Positions 1-10,600 of a stretch of DNA of 64,000 nt are shown here, piece by piece. A program made the translations under genes and the position numbers. Position 1 is the stretch's first letter; every line of letters starts with the position of its first letter. Below the pieces are notes generated by a model. That model saw only the letters and a program-made list of their open reading frames with translations, did no database searches and was not told the origin of the DNA. The stretch covers positions 1-64,000 of the forward strand of contig JAIWNF010000027.1 in NCBI GenBank assembly GCA_025093555.1, in the 5' to 3' direction. Source of the stretch: Circinella umbellata (taxonomy: Eukaryota; Mucoromycota; Mucoromycetes; Mucorales; Lichtheimiaceae).

Positions 1-1530
1 CTGAAAATTTACGAGCAAGAACAAGCGTGCCACCCACATTTAATGAAATATGTGTAGCCATATACACTGTAATAACATTTCCAATAAAAAATAGAAATTA
101 TAAGAAAATTGTTAAATAATAGGATATATTTACCATATATAATAACTTACGTGCTGAACTATGGTACAGTGGAAGGCAACAATAGGCGACATCATCTTTT
201 GTCATACCCGAAAGTACTGAGCTACCCCAAATAATACCATTTAAACGTGAATGTTGAACAATTGCTGCCTATTGTTATCAAAAAAATATATTAGGGGACA
301 TGAATTTGAATTATTCTTTATTTCAAGTTTTTTTTTCTAGTATTAAAAATCTGTAATATAACACTTAACTTTGGTAGTCCAGTAGTGCCAGAGGTATAAA
401 TTAACCATGCAGGGTCTTTAAGACCAACACCCTTAATTAATGATTCACTTGTATCATTATCCGAATATGCAGAAAGTGCTCTGGGTGTCAATGCTGAAGC
501 AAGTGAGCTTGTATATTCACCATCATATTCAGTCGCTTCACCAAACGCATAAAGTGTTACACCTGAAGCACGTGCTTTATCTTCTACAGTACTCATTTGT
601 TCTTCATATATAGGATCATATAAAAAGATTTTGGCCTTGGCAACAGTCAAACAATGCAACAACGCATCTTCTTGTAAGTTGGTATTAATAAAGGATGGGA
701 TAGCACCAATCTTCATAATTGCCCACATTGCAGTATAAAATGTTGGATGATTTTGTAGCATCATGCATACAATATCTTATATATGAGTAATAGATTATTA
801 GGTAAAGTCATCGGTTGGAAAATAAATATGTAAATGGGTCTAAAAGTGAAGAGATCAAAGTTTTTCTTTTCTTTTTACCTTTAGGCTTCACATTTTGTGC
901 CAAGAGCCAATGTGCCTATTTTAAAGTGATATATATATATATATATATGTATAGCTTGTATTAAGTATTATTAAAAGTCTAATATTTTAATTTTATTATT
1001 AAGAATATGTTACCAAACGGTTAGAAGCTATATATTATGGTTATAGTTAGTTTTATTTTTATATTCTTATATGAAGCCAAAAATAATCAAGCTTACATAC
1101 CGAGCTCAAGTTGTCTGTAAGTATAAGTTCGACCTTCAAAAATCAAAAATATACGATCTGGATAAGCTTTAGCTTTATTTCTAAAATGGTAATACAAATG
1201 GATTTTGTCTTGTTTTTCAACTCTTCTGTGGCTATATTACAGTAAATAAACAATTATTGTTATATATTATTCATGCGTTTTTTTCTTTAAAAAGTGAAAA
1301 TAATGCTTTTTTTTAAACATATAAAGATTGTACTTGATAAGAACAGTCCCCATCGCACGTAAATGAGTCATATCATTTACAACGGAATGTTTGGATCCAA
1401 GATACATTCCACCTAGAACAGCAGTTGCAAGAATTCCTGTTTATAATTTTATTATAATAATCAACATGAGGTGTATCATAATAAATTGTCAGATTAAAGC
1501 GCATATAATCAGTTTATTACCGAGAACCAT
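1..1530 (-). CDS. Fat1/FATP-like very-long-chain acyl-CoA synthetase, 5' part (partial)
   Basis: This is the N-terminal part of a fatty-acid transport protein/very-long-chain acyl-CoA synthetase of the AMP-binding superfamily, which activates long-chain fatty acids with ATP and CoA at membranes. I read exons at 1521-1530, 1334-1436, 1101-1231, 1014-1027 (a 14-nt microexon), 879-915, about 363-775, 151-268 and 1-66; the C-terminal half lies beyond the left edge. A hydrophobic N-terminus is followed by an RxFLIFEGRTYTYRQLE-type stretch, then YTSGTTGLPK (AMP-binding P-loop) and LPLYHSSA. The end of the 363-775 exon is uncertain: a donor at 364/363 keeps frame but adds Leu-Ser after GLPK, whereas the stronger-looking gttaag donor would shift frame. 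The gene is a paralogue of the complete one at 53218-55978 and shares its intron positions. Family certain, functional state of this copy less so. Confidence 0.88.
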
Positions 1531-2780
1531 TATTTGATAATTTTCAAAAGAAAAAATTGAATAAAGAAAAGATGTGGTAAATTGGCGCTTTGTCGAGAAT
1601 AAATATGTGGGGGTTTTTAATATGGGGGAAGGGAGAAGTATTTAGCCCCGATGAATTTTCCGGTTGCGGAAAAAAAGCTCACACGAGGACACATCATTAC
1701 TCTCACAGCCTCGTTGTCAAGTGTTATCTGTACTGAACAGTGTGTAATCTCATCTGTAAAAGATGGTTCATACGTTTTTATGTTCGTCATTTCTAAAGTT
1801 ATTCTTCTAAAGAGCTGTCGTATATAACAAAAGTGAAATTATTAAAGTTATATCCAACAAATGGAATATGGTTTGGACAACAGAGAAGATTAAAGTGCCC
1901 TAGAATGTATGTTACACGCGATCCAAAAGTTATTGGGCTTTTTTTTATATAGATGTATATTTTACCACGGTACGTTCATTTACTAACGAGTTTCATGTCG
2001 CATCCTAAAATGGGACTGCAAGGTGATGTGTGGCTCAAATTTCACGTCCTCAATCTGTTATAACTTCTTTTGAATTAGCTCTAGCTTTTGTACAAGATTT
2101 TCACCAATGACTTGTCATTTTCTAATTTTCAGCTTGGCAGATCCTATTTTTAATAGAGATATAATATAGTTTTCTTTTTTCCGGCTGGCACAAGTCATGT
2201 ATTCTGACTGTACCATAAAATATATCTACTACTGTAAGAAAAATCGCGAGCATCAGGTTAAAAATAACGGGATGTGCCGAGCTGGAAAATGGAAAGTGAG
2301 AGCCATTAGCCAAAATATACCAGAGCGATCAAATACGCTTGTGTGCTATATAATAATGTAATAAAAAAATCAATTGGTTTTAGATAGTACTTGTTTTGTT
2401 GACATGATTTTAATGCATCAATAAAAACAAAATTATTAAATCGAAAGAGGGAGATTCAATTGTCATGGCTTAACTTTTGTTGACGATTTTTGTTTAATGT
2501 GTACTGTTTTATTTTCTTAGATTTTATATTCTTCACGGGTGGTCGTCTTTCTCTTAAATAAGTCTCGTACAGTTTGTATGTTCATCATATTAGGTATGAC
2601 TTCAAAAAATAACTTATATTTTAATACGATGATCTGTTTTATTTATAACGTTTTTTTCCGGACTCAATAATAAATAACAATCAGTAATGATTACTGATTA
2701 TAGAACGTACTGAGCATGTATATTATCCTTCACCATCCATATTGCATTGACGATTCTATAAACTGTTATACAAGAAAAAG
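1531..2780. other. Intergenic, no gene recognised
   Basis: This is AT-rich sequence upstream of the left acyl-CoA synthetase. A short minus-strand frame at 2122-2313 has a hydrophobic stretch, but there is no family signal and no splice-supported extension. The proximal promoter of the synthetase must lie here; I see no motif I would name with confidence. Confidence 0.5.
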
Positions 2781-2789
2781 GCTTCGTCC

Positions 2790-3690
2790 GATTCCTGTAA
2801 CATAAAGACCTTTTTCACAAGTTAGCATGAATATTAAACATTGTAGCCCCAGCAAATCGGGTATCCAGTATATCGTAATAGCAGTTGATTTTATACAAAA
2901 TGGATAGAATTGCACCAGTTACGACGATTAAATGCCACAGAAATAGTTTTTTCTCTATTTGAAAATATTGTTTGCCACCATGGTCATATTGACTGGTTGT
3001 TAACCAATAATGGTCCTCCATTTGTAGACAAGATAACAAAAACAGTATGTACGTAAATATTTAGGAATAAGAAGAAAATACATATCTCCTTACAGCAGTA
3101 CCGGAAATGAGGTTTGCTGAAAGAGCCATACGCACGTTATCCGACGTATTGAAAAAGCTTTCTCCAATACATAAAAATGAATGGGATAATTATCTAAGTG
3201 CTGTAGCTTTTGCCATCAGAACACTAACATAGCACAACAAAACAAACGTTATTATGCTTACTAAAAGGATACACACCATCAACACCATATCAATATATAT
3301 TATGGAATCACCAGATTGGAATAATAAAACAGAAGATGAGAAAATAATAAGTTTATTACTACAACAAATATACACATTGCATAAAATAAGAAAAGAAGCA
3401 GCACAGGCTATCAAACAATCACAAGTTACACAAAGAAAAACGATCGACAAGAAAATAAATGCGAAAAGAACTATACAATTGAGACACCATTCCCAGGAAA
3501 ACTAGTCGGGAAACGACCAGAACCATTTTATATACATAATAATTGTGGAAAGAGCACATATCATATTTAAAAACAAAAGGAGAAAAACTTCTGAGATACC
3601 CCGTGTATGGCAATCGACTTGAGATATATAATTTACCAGAAATCCTATTCGGATCAATCACTTCCGAACCAAAATAAATTCGTATGAAAA
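2790..3690 (+). mobile_element. Decayed Ty3/gypsy-type integrase fragment
   Basis: Reading across several frameshifts and stops on the plus strand gives a recognisable retroviral-type integrase. First comes a YIVIAVDF segment around 2865-2890 (start of the catalytic core), then KWIEL and LFENIVCHHGHIDWLLT around 2895-3000. NNGPPFV around 3005-3025 is the usual TDNGxxF with Asp changed to Asn. PYSSTGNEV then ERAIRTL at 3095-3140 is the core Glu region, followed by WDNYLSAVAFAIRT at 3180-3225. A basic KEAAQAIKQSQ segment lies at 3385-3420 and a chromo/GPY-like tail, GEKLLRYPVYGNRLEIY, at 3580-3630. There are at least four frame breaks, including TAA after KTVC and TAG after AIRTLT. No reverse transcriptase or LTR was identified nearby, so this is an isolated relic. 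Confidence 0.8.
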
Positions 3691-4222
3691 TATTAATGGC
3701 ATACTTAATGACATTGAGATATTTCAATAGTCTTATTCCCAATAAAAACCAACTCGATCTACTCGATTTACCTCTTTCTCACATTGAATCTGAAAACGAT
3801 AAGAGAATTAGTAAATCGATCAGTTCATCTGTAAAATATTATATTAGAACATATGATCAAGTCAATATGATACGTACGTAACAAAAAAAAGAAGATTGGC
3901 CGCAGAAACAATCGTGGACCTCATGAACAACCACTCAAAATTCGCAGCTGAAATAAAATAAAAATAAGTGGAGGATATGCATTATTACAAAAAAATATCG
4001 ATCACCATGAAATCGATCGACAGGTATTGCTAACCAATACCCTCATTAAAATTGAATTATCTCCGGATTTTCAAGAAAAAACGCAACATAACAACTACCT
4101 AAGAGCCCTATGACTCAGGATATGTCTCAAATCAAGATGTCAAGCCTCTCAAAGTTCTACTAACAAACGTGCTTCCTAAGAAGCATCAAAGAATCAAAAA
4201 TAATACCATATTCCCACACAAA
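3691..4222 (+). other. Possible 3' continuation of the retroelement relic
   Basis: Frame fragments on the plus strand continue past the integrase tail. One stretch of about 45 codons around 3965-4105 begins ISGGYALLQKNIDHHEI. It has no recognised family and is cut by stops on both sides. It may be the end of the same element or an unrelated relic. Confidence 0.3.
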
Positions 4223-4262
4223 AATAATAATAATAATAATAATAATAGCAATAATAATAGAA
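4223..4262. repeat. (AAT)n microsatellite
   Basis: About eleven AAT/AAT-like triplets in a row, with one AGC interruption, lie just left of the TIR element. Confidence 0.9.
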
Positions 4263-4353
4263 TGTAATAATGTATTAGCATCGTGTAATCATCTCCCTCC
4301 CAATACTTATACTATCTTTTTCTCTTTCTCTTGTCCTTATGTCCGTTGTTATA

Positions 4354-6117
4354 CAGAGGAACCCCGTTAATTTCAAACTTACATCTCCCATTTTTAGTGT
4401 GAAAATAAAGGGAATGTGAAAGTTATCGGGACTAGATATGATTAATTACTTTCAAGGACATATTAATATTAAAGAGATACTCCATATATACATACCACTT
4501 GTAATGTTATTTATTTCTTTATAAGGCTAAATAAAATAGTAAATACGTACATCAACTGTAAAATGCATTTTTATGTCTTGCATAGAAACATATGCATATT
4601 AGTGGTTTCCATTACAAAAGATATGTGTTAATAATTAGTGAATTAACGAACTTCCTTTATATACTATATGCAGCTTCTTGTGGTATTGTAAAACTTTTAT
4701 CATCCTGTAACTTGCTCATATATTATCGCAATGTAGCTTTTCTAATCTCACAAAAAGTCAAACATTATTCAGGAAAAGGATAAATGCACACTTTTATCCC
4801 ATTTCTTCACCAATATGATTTTACCTTTTTTCTTCTTTTTCTACTGTTTAACTTACTATTCAAATAAACAATGACTAACAAAATAATTTTAAAATATCAA
4901 ACAGTTGATAAAGGTCAATATAAGAAACATATACAAATCAAGCAGTATTATCACAGCTCGATTAAAAATAAAGATCTTCAAGAGTTCAAATTGGTAAACT
5001 CTGCCTGAGCTGCATGTTTTATGCGCCAAACTTCAAAATAAGTCGTTTGGACAACAGATATTTCTTAGACTAGAAAATGCCTATCTGAATGCAAGTATTT
5101 TTAAAGATTACTAATAAGGTGCATCCTGACTTAAACCGTCATTTTTCGAAAATTGAGATATTTTAAACACCCGACGGGCAATCATACTGCCACCAATGAG
5201 ACTATAAGTCTGTGAAATACTATAGAAATTTATTATATGTTTTATAAAAAATAGGATAAAAAGAGATGATAGTGCATGTGTGTATAATCTTGAGAAATAT
5301 GCAGTAATTTCCCTACTCTTTTTCCTTTTTCCTGTTGCTTGGTTTCATAGTACCATTTGATATTTCTGATATTTCCCCAATATTTTCTGTCAGAACTTGG
5401 TTCTATTTCTTTTTATTAAAAATGGTGGATGGGGTTATAACTTTACTTGGTTGCTATTCAACAAGAGCCTGGAAATGATTGGAATCTTTTTCGGTATAGA
5501 TGATAGTATTTACATGCAATGGATATTTGAAAACAACTATTTTTCGAGTTTTATTGTTGTTCTTATATCTATTTGTTTTTTATTCAGTGAAGAAAAATAG
5601 AACGGTAAAAGCTAGGAGCTACATATAAATCAGAGCACGAACCTTGTGTAACCATAGTTCATCCACTTTTATAGGTTACACACTGCTTATCTCTTTCTCG
5701 AAATATTGGCATTACTTAGTAAAATACCATATTTTGACAAAACTTTGAAGCGACAAATCTCAAAGGAAATAATCTTCTCTAAAAATTGTTCCGTAACATC
5801 TCTTCAGAATACCCAAGTTAACATATATTACGGCTCAAAAAGTTCATAGCTGCATTTATGACAATTTTTTGTCAATTCTTATTCCACCCCATATTTTGAC
5901 GGTTTAAGTCAGGATGCACCTTACAAATCAATGTATGATATAATTTCATAAGTGCACATATTACTCCCGTTAAGGTTTCAACCCCCCTGCTTACATTGAA
6001 AGTGAAATAAATGAGAATGTGAAGATTTTATTATGTCAATTTTTCCATTCCCTGAATTTCTGCGAAATTAAGGAGGATGTGAAAGTTAACGGATATGAAA
6101 TTAACGGGGTTCCTCTG
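4354..6117. mobile_element. Non-autonomous TIR element, TA target site (outer element)
   Basis: The two ends are perfect 22-bp inverted repeats at 4354-4375 and 6096-6117, beginning CAGAGGAACCCCGTTAATTT, and each is flanked by TA (4352-4353 and 6118-6119). A TA duplication with ends starting CAG is typical of the Tc1/mariner/pogo superfamily. The length is 1764 bp, or about 957 bp without the nested insert. Subterminal copies of a GAATGTGAAAGTTA-like motif occur inside both ends (about 4410 and 6080). I see no transposase frame, so this copy would need enzyme from elsewhere. Confidence 0.85.
5117..5921. mobile_element. Nested TIR element, TA target site (inner element)
   Basis: A second element lies inside the outer one. 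It has perfect 25-bp terminal inverted repeats at 5117-5141 and 5897-5921 beginning AGGTGCATCCTGACTTAAAC, and TA on both sides (5115-5116 and 5922-5923). Its length is 805 bp. The TIRs differ from those of the outer element, so this is another family that inserted later. The one internal frame (5397-5600, 67 codons, hydrophobic) does not resemble a transposase. A MITE-like derivative of a Tc1/mariner element is the best description. Confidence 0.87.
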
Positions 6118-6411
6118 TAATAAAATTAATGCATCCACTTAAAAAAAAAGAAGTATAAAAAGTAACTATGCGTATATATAATATTGGGTTATCAAAAATA
6201 TAAAGTTTAATCGGCAGAAAATTATTAATAAGAAAAATATTTAAAAGACATTGTAATCATGCTGCTACCTATTCAAATTAAATCATATAAACAAGATAAC
6301 AAAAATACAGATAATAAAATATTGAACCGATATTAATAACCATCATCTTTCAAATTCTTTTACTATGTCTGCCTCACCTAAATCCTTTTTTTTCTGGTTA
6401 TAATTGCCATA

Positions 6412-6954
6412 TTGAAGAAGCGAATAGCATCACCTGTTCTCAATTATTCACATTTTGCCCAACAACATTTAACAAAAACAGCTTTGAACGAATTCCCTGA
6501 CGAGTCAACACAAGTGATACAAAGAAACCAGACCCCCTTTTCCCACTTTATTCAGAAAAAGCGACTCGCAAGAACGAAATTAGCTTATATTATGATCTTA
6601 TTCAACAACGCGTTTCGTACAATATTGAAAAAGAAATAATTACGTAACAGAAATCATAATACCGTACGACGACATCTAGCAAAGCGAATCGCTGCACAGA
6701 TGTACCCTGTCTTATTGGCATTGAATTCCGAATTGGGAAGACGAGATACCATTCATACTTATATCAAGCGTCATATCCATGACACGTACACTACCTTAGA
6801 TGACCGATTGCATACATTTATCAATAATGACTTCAATTCAATGCTCTCTTATGGATTACCCCGTTCTTTAGTCGCACGGGGCATAAAAATTTTGAAGCCT
6901 GAGGATATGTTATATTCGCCTTTCTTTGTTATCATACCTATGAACAAACTGTAG
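6412..6954 (+). pseudogene. Unrecognised open frame broken by one stop
   Basis: One reading frame of about 181 codons is interrupted only by TAA at 6637-6639; the frame is the same before and after. The predicted chain is basic and mixed hydrophilic (for example RRHLAKRIAAQMYPVLLALN and DDRLHTFINNDFN), unlike the low-complexity translations of the surrounding DNA, so it was probably coding once. I do not recognise the family. It lies just right of the nested TIR elements and could be element-derived. There is no good ATG at its left end, so the 5' part is probably missing. Confidence 0.45.
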
Positions 6955-7665
6955 TAATAATAATGCTAAACATAGTTATACGCAAAAAAAATGGATATTA
7001 TAATCTGCCGAAGCTAAGAATGAATTACATTGATGGACGCTAATTATAAAGAAACATTAACCAGGAACATTATCGATTATTAAATAGTTTTTAAAAGTAT
7101 TAAATATTACTAAACATTATAGTAAATACGTACTCTTATATCCACTTTTTGGATAATTAATCCAACTCATATTTCCAAGCGATATTTCCTCTTTTGTTGT
7201 TTGGCATAATTACAAGTCCAAAATAAACTTACAAATCTATTATTTTTCTCTCATATGGCCATAAATGTTAGCCTCTTTCTTCCTTATAATTATAATCTGG
7301 ATCATACCATAACTTTATTTCATCCAATTGCCTTAAGTTAAATCTCTTGATAAGATCAATTGTGTTTAATATGTCAGTTCAATTTAAAGGCGTAATAATA
7401 CCGTAGTGATAAAAGTAAAATAAAATAAAAATGTGGCTTTAGTTATTCATCTCTTCGTCGTTAGATTACATACTTATCCTGTGTTTGGATCAATGACACA
7501 TGATAATGGTAGGATAACTGTAAAAGGTATTCATCAATGCAAAAATAAACGAAAAGGCGATATATATATAAGTTGAAAGATATACATTGAATATTTAATT
7601 AATAATAGTAAGCTTTTTTGATAACATGATCTGTCTCTATATATATATACTAGATAGATAGTCTA
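6955..7665. other. Intergenic, no gene seen
   Basis: This is AT-rich sequence containing the 3' flank of the THADA-like gene. Short TA runs are present. Nothing else stands out. Confidence 0.5.
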
Positions 7666-10600
7666 TTATAGTTTTCTAAAATCAGGTGCAATAAGAAACA
7701 TATTTTGATTTTCGGGCGATCCACATTTTCTTGCAAACATGGCAATTTTTGAGGATAAATCAAAATTCAATTGTCGCAACAATGGATGGAGTGAATCTTG
7801 TGACATTTGCTGTGTGATAATATCCAATTCTATAAACGTAAGTAGAAAAGTTTATTATCATTAGAGTGCTACTTTATGTTATATTAGGTATAGCACTCTG
7901 TTTATCTTTATCTTTTTTTTCTTACCTTTTGTAAGTTTTAAATAATCCATCATATTATCTCTTCGTTCAAGATAATTGTAAACTAAAATTGCTGCTAATA
8001 ATGCACGATAAACAGCCAAGAAAACAGTTGGTTGAGATGTGATACCATACGGACCTCGAGTCATCACCTATAGGTATAATACAATTAGTACGAATGCTTT
8101 AGAAAGAAAGGACGAAATGACAATTATAAAATTATAATAAACTTACATCGATCGATGTATGATTCAATAATTTGCGAAGATATTTAATATTTTCTTCCAT
8201 TGTACTGACAGAATCAGTTAGTGCAATAGATGTATGCCGTCCTTCCAAAAGGTCCAGTACGTTGTATGCCCATTGTACATCAATAATATCCTCCTTGTAA
8301 ATATTTGGGTTCTCTTTTGCGAATAATGCTTTGACTGATGCTAACTCGGTTTCACAGGTTGTTTCTAATACATAGAATATGTTTTAATATTTCAGCCTCA
8401 ATATATATATATATATATCCTGTAATTAATATCCAAAATCTCCAGAATATTATATACTATTTCTTACGTAATTTTTCTTCTCCAAGTAACACAGACCAAA
8501 GAGAGGATGATAGCTCTTTCAAATGTTGTTGACTCTTGCTTAAATTACTATACACTAATTCAGTTGCTCGTTCAGGATGAACAGGTGCCTATGTACGAAG
8601 GAAAAGAATTCTATTTGTAATAAGTATATGCTGTGTTTTATCTTTTTCCTCTTTCGATTATTGAACGATTATGATCAGCAAATACAACAAAAAACATTTA
8701 GGGTTGAAAAAAGAGATAAAACGTTACCTCTAATACCAAAGCTTTTGAAGTAATTTCTGCAATAGCATTTCGAATATCGATATCATCATCTTGAAGTAAC
8801 TGGGTGATTGTCAATTGAACCTGGGTAGTTTCCTCATTTTCGAAAATATGCATTGCCATAAACCGAATGGATTCTACAGCTGCTTCACGAAGTGGAAGAG
8901 TCTATGATAATAATGCAAAGGTTCATCCGTAAATAATTAATATTATATAATCATACACAATTAAGTTCATTATTGTCAATGTTACAAACTTACAATTTCC
9001 TTACGACTGTTCGCAACCACATATTTACTCCATAATGATATACATTGGTTGAGCCATTCTTTATCATCGGCATAAGTACCTTCTTCAATAATCTACATAT
9101 ATATATCAAAACAGTCCATTATAGCACAGCGCAGTAAGTAATCTGAATCATTTACATTTACAGAAATATACGGATTTTCTTACCTGTGAAAGCAATGAGC
9201 CTAACAAAGGAAGAACAGATTCAGTAACAGCTTGAGATCGACTGCTAACAAATTGATCTACAAGCTGATTCCAATATTCAACACGTGTAAAAGTAACATG
9301 AGTGAAGTCAAGCTTTAGCACGAGTAAAAACTTGGCCGCTAAAACGAAACAATTGGGATTAGATTCTCCTTTGAATGTTTTGATCAACAATTGTTGTTGT
9401 AAGGCATCCATCCTATCAAATTAAAAAAAGGCAACAATCAGTTATACTTTTTTTGAGTCTTTCGTTCAAATCATAAGCATAAGGTATGTTATTGAAAAAC
9501 ATTTCTTTACCCCTTCATATCGTAGTTGCTATGTTTCTCCAATAATGTCATGGATATCAAACGAACTTCATAATCGACATCATCCAATAAGTGTACGACA
9601 TCAGATACATCTTTCTTTTGTAAAGCATATTGTACGAGAATTTGCGCCATAGAGCGACGGGCAAGAAAACCACCGATAACAACTTGTTGTGGATCTACTG
9701 GTACTGCAAGACCTTCCCGACATTGATCCAATACATATTTTCGCAAAGGTTCAAAGTTTTCATTTACTAGTTCCTTAAGCTCTACATAAATTTACAACCC
9801 CACCACTCATCAATTATTATTTTAAAGTGATTCGGAGTATGTAAAATATGCTTATTATTATTATCATTTTACCTTCAACAACTCCTTGATCTCTATCAAT
9901 GAAGATCCACGCACAATCAAAAAAGAATTCACTGATAATATCCAACAAAAGCGCATAAGTTATTCGACTGAGTAAATCAGCACATGCGACTGTTGCTTGG
10001 ATTGCTGCAGGAACACGTTTAATAAAATCAAAAAGATGGTCTCTCAAACTGGTATGATAAAGATGTCCACGAAGCAAGAATTGTACTTGTAATAAACGAC
10101 CATGAATTTCATTTTGTGTTGATTTACTAGGTACGTCAAGTAACATAAGAGTGGTTTGTACAAGTTCTGATGAAGGAATAAGTGGAACAAGAGCGCGTGC
10201 AGCCATTTCACGTGTCTTTCCCCCCCAGAAAATGTTAGTATATATTCAAGTTTCTTTTTTTCCTTTTTCGCACGAGTCTCATTATGTAAATATATTTGTT
10301 TACCTTGAAAATAGCGCTTACAGCACATGATGTGACAAGTGGTACAAAGGGAGCCATTGCAGCTACTTGATCAGCATCATCCATTACTGATGGATGAAGA
10401 CGTGATAATAGAGTCAAAATAGGATAAAGACCTGGATGAACAGTACTTGTCGCCTAGATAATCCACATACAGAGCAAAAACAAACAAACAAACTTGAGTA
10501 CATAGCTCTACCCTACCATAGCAACCCAGTATACTTACTGTCGATTTGGCAAGTAATTGATCCACAGCAATTTTAAGTTGTTCCAAAAGATATGGATGAA

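Noticed and set aside
2815..3039. Minus-strand 74-codon frame
   Set aside because: It is the antisense of the integrase relic, which is read convincingly on the plus strand.
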